A stretch of DNA of 64,000 nt. Source: Gilvimarinus polysaccharolyticus. Its GTDB lineage: Bacteria > Pseudomonadota > Gammaproteobacteria > Pseudomonadales > Cellvibrionaceae. The position numbers and the translations under genes were made by a program. This document shows, in pieces, positions 36,323 through 45,114 of this stretch; the first letter of the stretch is position 1, and each line of letters starts with the position of its first letter. Location: assembly GCF_001187555.1 (NCBI RefSeq), contig NZ_LFIJ01000001.1, positions 112,297 to 176,296 of the forward strand. The letters are read 5' to 3'. The notes under the pieces are model-generated. The model did not search any database, had not been told where the DNA came from, and saw only the letters and a list, made by a program, of their open reading frames with translations.

Positions 36323-38728
36323 TTAAAATTGATAATTTAAACTGACCTGAAATTCACGCCCGCTAACGGTAAAACGGTCGATGCCATCCTCGCTAACGCC
36401 GCCGAAGAATCCGCCGCCCCCTTCGCGTACATTACGTACGCGCTCCCATGGAAAGTACTCCTCGTCAAACAGGTTGGTAATGCCAGCGCGCACGGTCAAA
36501 TCTTTAGTGATGTTAAAGTAAGACTGTAAATCAACCAGAGTTACTTTGTTGCTGTAGTAGATTGCGTTGAAGCTTTCTTCCTCTGCTTTTGCGTCAATCC
36601 ACCGAGCATAGGCATTCAGCCCCCAGCGGTCACCGCCATGGTAGTTCACACCAAATACAGCGGAATCTGGAGCAACGCTTTCCAGCGGGTCGCCGGCGGT
36701 TTGAATCTCCTCTACAACCGAGCCATCCTCTGCAAGTGCAGTGATGGTGTTTTCATATTCACCATCAGCATGCGAGTAGGCAAAAGTTAATGTTAGGTTG
36801 TCGGTAGCACGATAAGCCGCCTCCAGTTCAATCCCGCTAACGGAGACTTCGCCAGCATTGGTTGGCACGTAGTACTCATCAGAGGTAATCGTGGTGACAT
36901 TCCAGCAGTCATCCCCGACAACTGCTGCCGAGCAAGCGGGGTTGACAAATGAGCTAACACGCGAAGCTGATAATAACGCTGTATCGAGTGGGCGGTTGCG
37001 CACTTCGTTGACGATAAAATCACTGAAGTCAGAGAGAAATCCGCGTACTTCAACGTAGCCTCGGGCACCCTCAAAACGATAGGCCAGCTCGTAGTTGATA
37101 GCTTTTTCTGCCTTCAGGTCAGAGCTGCTGACTGTATCCCAGTCGGGCGCTGTAACCCCAGTTCCAGCGTAGGTGACTCCACCGGTAATTGAATCTTCAA
37201 CTCGCACTGAATCGGTAAACTCTCCGCTCTCATTAGTGCCTAAATATAGCTGTTGGGTGGTCGGTGCTTTATAGCCTTGGCCCACGCTAGCGATCAATGA
37301 ATGGTTGTCAATAAATTCATATTCCACCGCGATATTACTCGCAAAGGCGCTGAACTCTGAGTCTCCAACCACGCCGGCAGAGTCGGTAAAGTTTTCATCG
37401 ACCTTGGGCGAGTACTCGGTGTCGTCGTAGCGTAGTCCTAGCAAAATATCAAACCGTTTTCCTAGCGAGATGCGGTCTGCTACATAAGCGGTTAATTGGG
37501 TGGTCTCTGTAACCGGAACCCAGTTGGCATCACGAATGGGGTAGCCGTCCAATAACGGGGCGCTATCATTAGTGCCGTCGTAGCGAATATCGAAAAGCGT
37601 ATTTTTTACTTCACGCTCTTCAATGGCGAGGCCGTACACAAGGTTATGTGTTGTGTTATCACCTTTTATCTCTTTATCAAAATCAATCGAGAATTTAGTG
37701 AGATCTTGTGTGTAGTCGCGATTTTCTTCACGCATAATGGTAGCGCCGTTGCTGGTGTACAAAAACTGAGTGACACCCTTGGTGTAAATTTCTTGTGTGT
37801 CCAAGCTCGCGCTTAGCGAGTCGAATAAGGCGGTGTCAGCTTGCCACTCATAAGAAATACCAATACGTTCACGAGCACTTTCATCATCTGTGATGAAGTC
37901 GTGATAGGTTGAACTATCGCGTGATTCTGGAGTGCCTTGCGCTTCTTTGGTGTAATCCTCAAAGACTACACCAAAGTTATGCGCACCGCTCTGGTAGCCT
38001 AGTTTTACTAGAAGATTATTTTGCTCACGATTTTGAGAGTCTGCTTGGCCGCGAGTTGGACCATTAATGTCGGCGCCATCAGGGTAGGCTTTGGTTTCTG
38101 ATCCGTCTCGATGGGTTATCACGACCAAGCTTTCAAAGTTACCGCTGCGATTTGCCAATGCGGCATTAACCAGCCACTCGTCGGAGCGACCGTCGTAACC
38201 AGTTTTTATGGCTCCTCCGGTATCATTGCCCTCGGGCTTTAAGTAATCATCAGCATCTTTTGTGGTGTACACTACAGCCCCGCCCAGTGCACCACTACCA
38301 GCCAGTACAGAGTTGGCGCCTTTAAAAACCTGCACCGACTTTACGCTCTCCACTTCTATAGAGTTACGAGTTGAGCTGTACATTCCGTAGCGTGAAAAAG
38401 ACAGCGGGTTAAGAGATTCACCCTGAGATAAGCCGTCGATAGTAATGGCAACCGAGTCACCATCCATGCCACGAATGTTAAAGCCGTTATCGCCAAAACG
38501 ATTGCCAGTATCACTGACTTGAACCCCTGGTACATAGCGTACGGTGTCTTGTATGTCTTGAACCATTTGGGTGTCAATAGTGTTGGCATCCAACGAGAAT
38601 ACATCAAGTAAATCGGTACTTTTGTCACTGGATTCAATTTTAGTTTCTTGCAAGCTTGCTTGCTGAGCCTGAGCCTGCATTGCCGCACAAATGGCAACTG
38701 CAAGCAGTAGGGGCTTAGATTTTTTCAT
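36323..38728 (-). CDS. TonB-dependent receptor, heme/hemoglobin-type
   Basis: ATG 38728 is chosen for its GGAG site and the signal peptide it exposes (MKKSKPLLLAVAICAAMQAQA). The 801-residue product has a plug domain ('DIQDTVRYVPGVQVSDTGNRFGDNGFNIRGMDGD', 'VQVFKGANSVLAGSGALGGAVVYTTKDADDYL') and a barrel ending in FQVSLNYQF. The plug is that of the hemoglobin/heme/lactoferrin receptor group. Its operon starts at a Fur box and shares that promoter region with an ExbB-ExbD-TonB set, so uptake of heme or another iron compound is likely. 31 bp separate it from the upstream ApbE-DUF2271 gene. Confidence 0.92.
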   Translation of the reverse strand: MKKSKPLLLAVAICAAMQAQAQQASLQETKIESSDKSTDLLDVFSLDANTIDTQMVQDIQDTVRYVPGVQVSDTGNRFGDNGFNIRGMDGDSVAITIDGLSQGESLNPLSFSRYGMYSSTRNSIEVESVKSVQVFKGANSVLAGSGALGGAVVYTTKDADDYLKPEGNDTGGAIKTGYDGRSDEWLVNAALANRSGNFESLVVITHRDGSETKAYPDGADINGPTRGQADSQNREQNNLLVKLGYQSGAHNFGVVFEDYTKEAQGTPESRDSSTYHDFITDDESARERIGISYEWQADTALFDSLSASLDTQEIYTKGVTQFLYTSNGATIMREENRDYTQDLTKFSIDFDKEIKGDNTTHNLVYGLAIEEREVKNTLFDIRYDGTNDSAPLLDGYPIRDANWVPVTETTQLTAYVADRISLGKRFDILLGLRYDDTEYSPKVDENFTDSAGVVGDSEFSAFASNIAVEYEFIDNHSLIASVGQGYKAPTTQQLYLGTNESGEFTDSVRVEDSITGGVTYAGTGVTAPDWDTVSSSDLKAEKAINYELAYRFEGARGYVEVRGFLSDFSDFIVNEVRNRPLDTALLSASRVSSFVNPACSAAVVGDDCWNVTTITSDEYYVPTNAGEVSVSGIELEAAYRATDNLTLTFAYSHADGEYENTITALAEDGSVVEEIQTAGDPLESVAPDSAVFGVNYHGGDRWGLNAYARWIDAKAEEESFNAIYYSNKVTLVDLQSYFNITKDLTVRAGITNLFDEEYFPWERVRNVREGGGGFFGGVSEDGIDRFTVSGREFQVSLNYQF

Positions 38729-38759
38729 TAATACTCCGTCACTGTCATAATTGTTAATA

Positions 38760-40301
38760 TTAATGGTTGCGGATTTCAGCGAGTTTATTCTCACCTGTTA
38801 TTTTTAAAATAATTTCCCCTAGCTCTTCTTGTGCTAAAAAGGTTTTCTTTTGCGTTACTAAAGGCAGGCTAAAAGGAATTGTTTGGTAGTTTCGTCCAGC
38901 GTGTTCACGCGCCGCCTCTAGGTGCAGAATATAGTCGCCAGGCGATAAAAAATTACCAAAGTCATCACGCCCATCCCAGCTTAGGTAGTAGCTCCCTGGG
39001 CGGCGAGTAGGGCGAGCGTAACCGTCTATAGGGTTGTCTTGCTTGCGGCCGCTTAGACGCCACCAGCGTGATAGTTCTGTTGCCCAACGCTCGGATTCTC
39101 CTAAAAGGAGTAATGTGCGTAGAGTTTTGCGTTTCTTGTCTGAAATCCAAACCGCCACATAAGGGTTTTGATAATCGACAGCGTTGATGTCAGGGATTTG
39201 ATATTGCAGTTGAAAGTCAAAGTTTCGAGCCATATTGTCGTCGTTTGATTGGCTGCGGTACTGCGCAAATTTTTCTGAGGTGAGTTGGCGGCCATCGGAT
39301 AAAATCAGAAGCGCTTCAAGGTCTTCTTGGGTGTTTATCCAATCGATTGCATCCGCTGGTGCTTGCGCGGCCAGGGCGGTGGCTGCGGCATCGGCATCGG
39401 TTGCGGTGTTAGCAATCACCACGCTTGATGCGGCAATCTCTACCGGCCAGCCATCGCGCGGGGCCAAAATGTGGCTGTAGTGGTGTCTGTCGATGTTGCG
39501 TTGACGATGTTTGTGGCCACTCATAGTGACGGCTTTTTCGCCCAATATTAAATGCAGCAGCGCTGCTGCATTGTCGTCTGTACGATTAGGGTCGCTTACT
39601 GCTACCTGCCAATGTTTACCTTTGGTAGGCTTACCCCAGTAACGGGCATCCCCACCAATATCGACTTTAATGCCTTGAGCTGCAGGTAAGGCTTGACGCA
39701 GGTAGGCCATCGCTTGGTCGATAATATAACCTTTGCCGATGCCGCCGATATCCAGATCAATGTCTTCGCCCAGGTGGATACTGCCGTCGGTATGAATGTT
39801 TGGCTCGGCCAGCATGGCCTTGCGGGCGACGATACGTACTGCGGGGCGTTCGGGGCGGCGGTTATGTTCTTCTGCATTGTCCCAGTGTCGGATTACCTGA
39901 CCCATACGACAGCTGAAGGTTTTGCCCGAGCGCACAAACCATTGTTCGCACAGTTGCGTAACCTCGCGTAACTCACGCGGAGCTTGGAGTATGTAGTTGT
40001 CCCGATTTAACTGGCTGATAGCGCTGTTTGCTTGATACGTCGATAATACAGACTCCATACTACTAACGTGCTCAAGCATTGATTCCAATGCTGTGTGTGC
40101 GAGTTGCTCCGAGGGGTGGTTGATCGTCACATCTAAACTTGTGCCCAACACGTTGTCACGGTGCATTGTGATCAACTCCGCTCGGCTGGCGGCGCTGCAG
40201 GTAACTGCTAGCAATATGGTTGCAAAGTGCATGCGTGTGCTGCACCACAGGGCGCGGCCCCTAGGGGCTGCGCTGTTACGAGACGGTAGAGTAGGATGCA
40301 T
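38760..40301 (-). CDS. ApbE (FAD:protein FMN transferase) fused to DUF2271
   Basis: The 513-residue product starts with an N-terminal hydrophobic export signal and an ApbE domain (about 40-345; 'DLDIGGIGKGYIIDQAM', 'GIKVDIGGDARYWG', 'VIANTATDADAAATALAA'), which transfers FMN from FAD onto Thr/Ser of target proteins in the periplasm. From about 360 it has a DUF2271 domain ('NPYVAVWISDKKRKTLRTLLLLGESERWATELSRWWRLSG', 'DFGNFLSPGDYILHLEAAREH'). The start codon overlaps the stop of the EF-hand gene (TAATG), indicating translational coupling. A flavinylated partner in this operon would point to extracytosolic electron transfer, perhaps ferric reduction; no obvious flavinylation target is visible here. 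Confidence 0.88.
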   Translation of the reverse strand: MHPTLPSRNSAAPRGRALWCSTRMHFATILLAVTCSAASRAELITMHRDNVLGTSLDVTINHPSEQLAHTALESMLEHVSSMESVLSTYQANSAISQLNRDNYILQAPRELREVTQLCEQWFVRSGKTFSCRMGQVIRHWDNAEEHNRRPERPAVRIVARKAMLAEPNIHTDGSIHLGEDIDLDIGGIGKGYIIDQAMAYLRQALPAAQGIKVDIGGDARYWGKPTKGKHWQVAVSDPNRTDDNAAALLHLILGEKAVTMSGHKHRQRNIDRHHYSHILAPRDGWPVEIAASSVVIANTATDADAAATALAAQAPADAIDWINTQEDLEALLILSDGRQLTSEKFAQYRSQSNDDNMARNFDFQLQYQIPDINAVDYQNPYVAVWISDKKRKTLRTLLLLGESERWATELSRWWRLSGRKQDNPIDGYARPTRRPGSYYLSWDGRDDFGNFLSPGDYILHLEAAREHAGRNYQTIPFSLPLVTQKKTFLAQEELGEIILKITGENKLAEIRNH

Positions 40302-41239
40302 TAGTAAGCGGTGTCTTCTTTAGTGTTTTTTTCGCTATCGGTGTTTTTTTTCTTGTGCGGTTTTGGCGCTGCATCGTTCATGTTGACGACGTCGTCTTGG
40401 TTGGTGTCCCAGCGCGTAAAGCTACGATGTCCCGACGCCTGAAATTCGTCGAAAGTCATTTCGCCATTCTCGTCTTGATCTAGTACACCAAAGCGCACAT
40501 AGGTTTGCTTTATTTGGGCACGACGAGTGCTGGAAATTTCTGCATCCAGTCGATCTTCATACTCTAAAGTGTACTCATCCTCACTGACCCAGCCGTCGTG
40601 ATTCTCGTCGCTTAGGCGGAATGTGGCCCGACGCTGAAGGTCAAACTCTTTGCGTGTCACAACCTCATCACTGCCAACATCATAACGCTCATAAATACCT
40701 TCGATGCCATGTGTAGAGCTCATTTTAATGACGCGATTCTGCCATTTTTGTTTCATGTCTTCGCGTTTTTGTTTTTCTTCGTCACTCAACTCTTGCTCGG
40801 CTTGGTAGGCTTTGGGCTTGGGGTCGCTAGAATCTATCTGGCCGTCTTTGTTGGTGTCATAGCGAGAAAAAATCCGGCTTCCCGACGCGGCGTATTCGTC
40901 CCACGCCATCTTTTTATCTTCGTTTTTATCCAGCGAGCTAAAGCGAATTCCAGTTTGTTTAATATGAGATTCTCGCTCGTCGGCGATTTTTTTATCTAGG
41001 CGATTTTCGTATTCGTAGGTGTACTCTTCTACATCCACTACACCGTTGTTGTTGCTGTCAGTCGCATCAAATCGTGCGCGGCGGGCTTGATCGAACTCTT
41101 TTTTTTCTAAGGAGCCGTTTTCGTTCAAATCATATTGACGTATGTACTCTGCTTTATGATGAGACGCAGCGCTTGCCAAGCTGCTAACCAGCAATAGGGC
41201 ACTGCTGGTGATAAGAATGTTCGTTTTTAGTCGTTTCAT
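40301..41239 (-). CDS. Secreted EF-hand protein made of two similar halves
   Basis: The 312-residue product has a signal peptide (MKRLKTNILITSSALLLVSSLASA) and about eight EF-hand-like loops, e.g. 'DLNENGSLEKKEF', 'DSNNNGVVDVEEY', 'DTNKDGQIDSSD', 'DENHDGWVSEDEY', 'DQDENGEMTFDEF'. The first half (about 28-150) and second (about 180-300) repeat the same order, including 'FSSLDKNEDKKMAWDEY' against 'FGVLDQDENGEMTFDEF', each ending in an 'SRYDTNKD/TRWDTNQD' loop. It likely binds calcium or another divalent metal in the periplasm. One gene downstream of DUF4198, with coupling to ApbE-DUF2271. Confidence 0.88.
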   Translation of the reverse strand: MKRLKTNILITSSALLLVSSLASAASHHKAEYIRQYDLNENGSLEKKEFDQARRARFDATDSNNNGVVDVEEYTYEYENRLDKKIADERESHIKQTGIRFSSLDKNEDKKMAWDEYAASGSRIFSRYDTNKDGQIDSSDPKPKAYQAEQELSDEEKQKREDMKQKWQNRVIKMSSTHGIEGIYERYDVGSDEVVTRKEFDLQRRATFRLSDENHDGWVSEDEYTLEYEDRLDAEISSTRRAQIKQTYVRFGVLDQDENGEMTFDEFQASGHRSFTRWDTNQDDVVNMNDAAPKPHKKKNTDSEKNTKEDTAY

Positions 41240-41266
41240 TGTTACTGTCCTTGCGGGGTTAGTGGG

Positions 41267-42058
41267 TTATTCAAAAGCTTCTAGCACCAAGGTATAGGTG
41301 TGACTATAACTAGGGGCCTTGGCGTTGGATGGGGCATCGGCGCGGTGGCGAGCACGCAGCAAGTAAGTGCCGGGCTTGTCTAGCGTTACTACCGCTTTGC
41401 CTTCGGCGTCTGTGATGATCGTTTGGTCGGCACTTTCGCTTGATTGTTGATAGCGAGAATAGAAAACATCGACTACTTGTTTTGCCAGAGGGCTGCCATC
41501 GAATTGCACGTTAAAAGTAAATGCGTCGCCGGTGAACAGTTCGTTGGGGTGTGTTTTGGCGATAAATTCTATGCCTTCGTCGCGTGATGTCAGTGCGGTA
41601 TTACTTGGCTCGCCTTTACTGACGTAGGTTTCTGCTAAGGTCACGGATTGAAAAAAAGACAGTAGCTTACCGCCTTCGGGTACAGGTTCTTTAGGGTCTT
41701 CTAAAGTGTGGCGTTCGCCTTCCAGCTCGTACATTTTGAATACACGGCCAAAGCGACGACCAGTGCTAAAGCGATAAGTACCTTCTTCCAACAATTGGTG
41801 TTCTATTACTGTGCGGGTTTTCAGCTCAACTTGCTGATCTGGTTTTTGCCACTCACCTGCCGGAGTCATGACGGCAAAAGAGTCGTTGTTAAACGCCGCT
41901 TCAGGCAAGAGAAATTTTTCTGTGAAAGAGGCGTCCAGGGTAACCATATCGCCGCGCACAGGTTCAAAATTAAATGGATTTAAGTAGGGGGTATGGGCTT
42001 GAACGTTGAGGCCGAAAGCCAAGCCGGTGACAGCTAATAAACGGTACAGGTGTCGCAT
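41267..42058 (-). CDS. Periplasmic DUF4198 protein, first gene of the leftward Fur-linked operon
   Basis: ATG 42058 (GGAG 11 bases upstream) is chosen over an upstream frame extension because it exposes a signal peptide (MRHLYRLLAVTGLAFGLNVQA) starting the mature protein at HTPYLNP. The 263-residue product is a DUF4198 (PF10670) beta-sandwich: 'DMVTLDASFTEKFLLPEAAF', 'TYRFSTGRRFGR', 'GKAVVTLDKPGTYLLRARHRA'. Such proteins are often encoded with TonB receptors for metal or heme uptake, and the N-terminal His resembles that of periplasmic metal-binding proteins. The Fur box lies about 70 bp upstream. Confidence 0.88.
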   Translation of the reverse strand: MRHLYRLLAVTGLAFGLNVQAHTPYLNPFNFEPVRGDMVTLDASFTEKFLLPEAAFNNDSFAVMTPAGEWQKPDQQVELKTRTVIEHQLLEEGTYRFSTGRRFGRVFKMYELEGERHTLEDPKEPVPEGGKLLSFFQSVTLAETYVSKGEPSNTALTSRDEGIEFIAKTHPNELFTGDAFTFNVQFDGSPLAKQVVDVFYSRYQQSSESADQTIITDAEGKAVVTLDKPGTYLLRARHRADAPSNAKAPSYSHTYTLVLEAFE

Positions 42059-42129
42059 GGGATAAATTGCTCCGAAACGGTCGAAAATTAAGTAGGGTGA
42101 GAATCTGCCTATCACTCACGAATGGTTAT

Positions 42130-42148
42130 GGTAATCGTTATCATTTGC
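42130..42148. promoter_or_regulatory. Fur box between the two divergent iron-uptake operons
   Basis: On the minus strand the 19-mer reads GCAAATGATAACGATTACC and matches 14 of 19 positions of the Fur consensus (GATAATGATAATCATTATC). It is centred between the DUF4198 start (42058) and the DUF3450-like start (42205), and can repress both operons when iron is plentiful. Confidence 0.75.
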
Positions 42149-42204
42149 ATTATCAAGCGTGGGTGTTACTATGGCGACTTATTCGGAGTTGATGGAAATG
42201 TGCT

Positions 42205-42996
42205 ATGGGGATGAATTTACAGCGGTGTCATAAGCTTTGCCTTGCCACTATTGCGTTTTTCTTCGGCTGTTCTTCGGCCGTTGCCACAGCGGCAGAAAGT
42301 ATCGAAAAGTTAGTGGCGCAATGGACTCAAATTGAGCGTCAGGGTGAGCACTTGAAAAGCCAGTGGCGCGAACGCGAGCCCCTTATAAAGTTGCAACTGG
42401 CGCTACTCAACGAAGAGCGCCAGAGCTTAAAAGCATTGCTCGGCCGTGCCGAGGGCGAGGTCGGTAGTGCCGTAGCTGAGCGCGAAGAGCTCTTACAACG
42501 CCAAAACCTGTTAGAGCAAGACCAGCAAAAAACCAGTGAAAGCCTCGATCGTTTGCCGCGACAGTTGCAGGCTTATCAGCAGCGTTTGCCGCCACCGCTA
42601 GCGCGCGACTGGGAAAAGCAAGGTGCTTGCGATAGCGCTGACAACAGTGAGGTGCTGGGGTGCGTGCTGGGTAAGTTAAAGCAGTTGGATGAGTTTGATC
42701 AGCGTATTGCGGTAAACCACGCGACCATTGAGGTGAATGGTCAGCGTGTGGCTGTGCGCGAATTTTATATGGGGCTGGCTCGTGGCTGGTATGTAAGCGG
42801 TGATGGCCGTCATTATGGCGCCGGTTATTCTGGTGCCCAAGGCTGGGTTTGGCAAGATGAAGCCGAGCTTACAGGTACGGAGCCCGAGCTCAATCCTCAG
42901 CGGTTATTGGCAGTATTAGCGCAGCTAGAAAAAACGGCCGAGTACCAAATGGTGTCGATTGCGCTGAGCGTTAAGCCGTCAGAAGGTGCTCATTAA
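42205..42996 (+). CDS. DUF3450-like periplasmic coiled-coil protein of a TonB system
   Basis: The 263-residue product has a signal peptide (to about residue 30, ending 'AVATAA') followed by a coiled-coil (about 32-125; 'QIERQGEHLKSQWREREPLIKLQLALLNEERQSLKALL') and a small beta-domain ('VNGQRVAVREFYMGLARGWYVSGDGRHYGAGY', 'GWVWQDEAEL'). This layout corresponds to the DUF3450 proteins that accompany ExbB-type channels. Two starts (42205 and 42211) are possible. The stop overlaps the next start (TAATG). Confidence 0.75.
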   Translation: MGMNLQRCHKLCLATIAFFFGCSSAVATAAESIEKLVAQWTQIERQGEHLKSQWREREPLIKLQLALLNEERQSLKALLGRAEGEVGSAVAEREELLQRQNLLEQDQQKTSESLDRLPRQLQAYQQRLPPPLARDWEKQGACDSADNSEVLGCVLGKLKQLDEFDQRIAVNHATIEVNGQRVAVREFYMGLARGWYVSGDGRHYGAGYSGAQGWVWQDEAELTGTEPELNPQRLLAVLAQLEKTAEYQMVSIALSVKPSEGAH

Positions 42997-44342
42997 TGTG
43001 TGCATTATTAAAACGTTTATCTGTGGTTTTTACTTTTTCGTTTTTGTTGTTGACCTTGCCAATTGCGGTGGTGGCCGCTGATATCGAACAGCAATTGATT
43101 AACGATATTCAGGCGTCAGAACGGCGCTTGGGGCAGACGGAAGAAAATATTGCTTCGCAGTCGGCCCGTTTAACGCGCGCGCTCACAGAGCGACAAGCAG
43201 AGGTGCAGCAGTTGCGCCGCGAGGCGGCCGCGATTCAGCGTGCTGCCGATGAGCAGACCTTAAGTTTAGATACGTTGCGCACTCGCTTGCAGCGTTGGAA
43301 CGATCAGGCTAATTATCAGCAGAACCTTCTGATGGATTATTTTCGTCGCAGTAGGTTGGTTAATGACGCCGATCACTCCAGCATTTCGCAGCAGCTCGAT
43401 GTATTAGCTGGTCGAGTTGAGTCGCTTAATAATGTGCTGCAGCCGCAGTGGCGCGACGGTACGCTAACCCGTGACTCTGGGTATGTCGAATCGACAAAAC
43501 TACTCACCCTAGGGCCAATTACTTGGTATTGGCAGGAGCACAGCGAAGCTGCTGGTTTGGCAAAGATCCAGAGTGACGGGGTTGAGAAAAATGCTGCGAC
43601 AGTCGCGTTGGCTTTTAAGGGTGATCGGGCTGATAGTGTTGCGAGTTTATATCGCGATGGTAGTGCGCAGGTTGCATTTGATCCGAGCTTAGATCGTGCG
43701 GCACTTATGGCCAGCGTTGAAGAAAGCCCATGGCAACATATTGCTAAAGGCGGTATTTGGGCGTTGCCAATTTTATTTTTTGGTTTGCTATCGCTGACTA
43801 TCGCGATATTTAAAACAGTGCAGTTTGTGCGGCTACCCAAAATGAGCGCGATCTCTGTTAGTCGTTTAATGTTGTATTTGCAAAAGTGCCATCAAGCTAA
43901 AAAAGCCCCAGGCGAAGCCTTGACGGAATTACGCAGCAAGGTGCGAGGCGCGGCCGCCGAAATGCTCGATATCGCGCTGACGACGCCAGTCTCGCAGTAT
44001 CGTGATGATCGTTTGTTTGCTCGTTTGTTACAAAGCCGACAGTATTTGGAGCGTTTTTTGGGTGCTATTGCCATTACTGCAGCGGTGGCGCCGTTGCTCG
44101 GTTTGTTGGGCACAGTGTCGGGAATGATTGAAACCTTTAAGTTAATGACTATCTTTGGCGCAGGCGATCCGGCCGCGGTATCTGGTGGTATTTCTGAGGC
44201 GCTGGTAACGACCGAGCTGGGCTTAATTGTCGCCATCCCTGCGCTGGTGCTGCATGCCTTGCTTAGCCGCCGTGCTCGTCATTATGAAGCCGAGCTAGAA
44301 AAGTGCGCTATTGAACTGAGTAAACTGGAGGTAGCCGCATGA
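42996..44342 (+). CDS. Extended ExbB/TolQ (MotA/TolQ/ExbB family) proton-channel subunit
   Basis: The 448-residue protein has a signal peptide and an extended periplasmic coiled-coil domain (about 30-120), a middle beta-rich region, then the MotA/TolQ/ExbB channel with helices about 255-275, 345-370 and 390-415 ('ITAAVAPLLGLLGTVSGMIETFKLMTIFGAGDPAAVSGGISEALVTTELGLIVAIPALVLHALL'). It is twice the length of classical ExbB because of the N-terminal extension, a form found with DUF3450 in marine bacteria. It should form the proton-conducting channel with ExbD to energise TonB. Confidence 0.9.
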   Translation: MCALLKRLSVVFTFSFLLLTLPIAVVAADIEQQLINDIQASERRLGQTEENIASQSARLTRALTERQAEVQQLRREAAAIQRAADEQTLSLDTLRTRLQRWNDQANYQQNLLMDYFRRSRLVNDADHSSISQQLDVLAGRVESLNNVLQPQWRDGTLTRDSGYVESTKLLTLGPITWYWQEHSEAAGLAKIQSDGVEKNAATVALAFKGDRADSVASLYRDGSAQVAFDPSLDRAALMASVEESPWQHIAKGGIWALPILFFGLLSLTIAIFKTVQFVRLPKMSAISVSRLMLYLQKCHQAKKAPGEALTELRSKVRGAAAEMLDIALTTPVSQYRDDRLFARLLQSRQYLERFLGAIAITAAVAPLLGLLGTVSGMIETFKLMTIFGAGDPAAVSGGISEALVTTELGLIVAIPALVLHALLSRRARHYEAELEKCAIELSKLEVAA

Positions 44343-44713
44343 ATCCCTTTGCGAACGTATTAGTGTGGATAATTATTGTCATGGCGCTGTGTCTTTACGC
44401 CATGATGTTTGAGCGTATGTTGGCTGAGCGTGACATCGTCTGGCAAGACTCAGTGCGGCAGTGGTTGTCCACATTTGCGGCATTACTTGCGGCATTACCT
44501 CTGTTGGGTTTGTTGGGCACTATTGTTGGTTTGCTGGATGTTTTTTCTTCTATGGCAAGCAGTGTGCACGATACTCAAAGCTTGTTAAGCGGCGGTATTG
44601 CCGATGCTATGTTGACCACCAAAACCGGTTTGCTAGCGGTGATCCCCGGTTGGCTGTTGCTGGGCGCGCTGCGTTCGCAGGTAAATCGTGCTGAGGCTTG
44701 GGCTGCCGTATGA
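44339..44713 (+). CDS. Short second ExbB-like subunit
   Basis: The 124-residue protein begins at an ATG overlapping the previous stop (ATGA). It contains the core of the MotA/TolQ/ExbB family: a first helix ('VLVWIIIVMALCLYAMMFERML') and the paired helices ('ALPLLGLLGTIVGLLDVFSSMA', 'LSGGIADAMLTTKTGLLAVIPGWLLLGAL'). The large cytosolic loop of ExbB is reduced to about 30 residues. It is a genuine small member of the family, not a fragment, because it is embedded in coupled genes. Confidence 0.85.
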   Translation: MNPFANVLVWIIIVMALCLYAMMFERMLAERDIVWQDSVRQWLSTFAALLAALPLLGLLGTIVGLLDVFSSMASSVHDTQSLLSGGIADAMLTTKTGLLAVIPGWLLLGALRSQVNRAEAWAAV

Positions 44714-45114
44714 ATCCCAGTCTGCGCCAGCGTATAGAGGCCGAACAAGATCAGCATATTGATTTGTCGCCACTGATTGATGTGGTGTTTATTTTGTTGA
44801 TTTTCTTTATTGTTACTACCGTTTTTGTGCGGGAAACCGGAGTGGAAGTGGATAAGCCTCAAGCGGTTAGTGCCTCGCAGCTGGACAAGAATCTTATACT
44901 GTTGGCGATTACCGCCGATGGTTCAGTCTACTACGATAGCAGTAATATCGGTGTGACCGGTATTCGTCCCACGCTCAGCCCGCTGCTTAAAAATTCTGAA
45001 AAACCCGTGGTGATTCAAACCGATAAATCCGTCAGCGCCGAACGTTTGTTGCAGGTGTTGGATGAAGCCAAGCTTGCCGGTGCCAGTAATGTCAGTATTG
45101 CCAGTGAACCTTAA
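44710..45114 (+). CDS. exbD: Biopolymer transport protein ExbD
   Basis: ATG 44710 overlaps the preceding TGA. The 134-residue protein has the ExbD layout: N-terminal cytosolic tail, one transmembrane helix with the essential Asp ('IDLSPLIDVVFILLIFFIVTTVF') and a periplasmic domain ('LLAITADGSVYYDS', 'VVIQTDKSVSAERLLQVLDEAKLAGASNVSIAS'). It partners the two ExbB-like subunits encoded just upstream. Confidence 0.93.
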   Translation: MNPSLRQRIEAEQDQHIDLSPLIDVVFILLIFFIVTTVFVRETGVEVDKPQAVSASQLDKNLILLAITADGSVYYDSSNIGVTGIRPTLSPLLKNSEKPVVIQTDKSVSAERLLQVLDEAKLAGASNVSIASEP

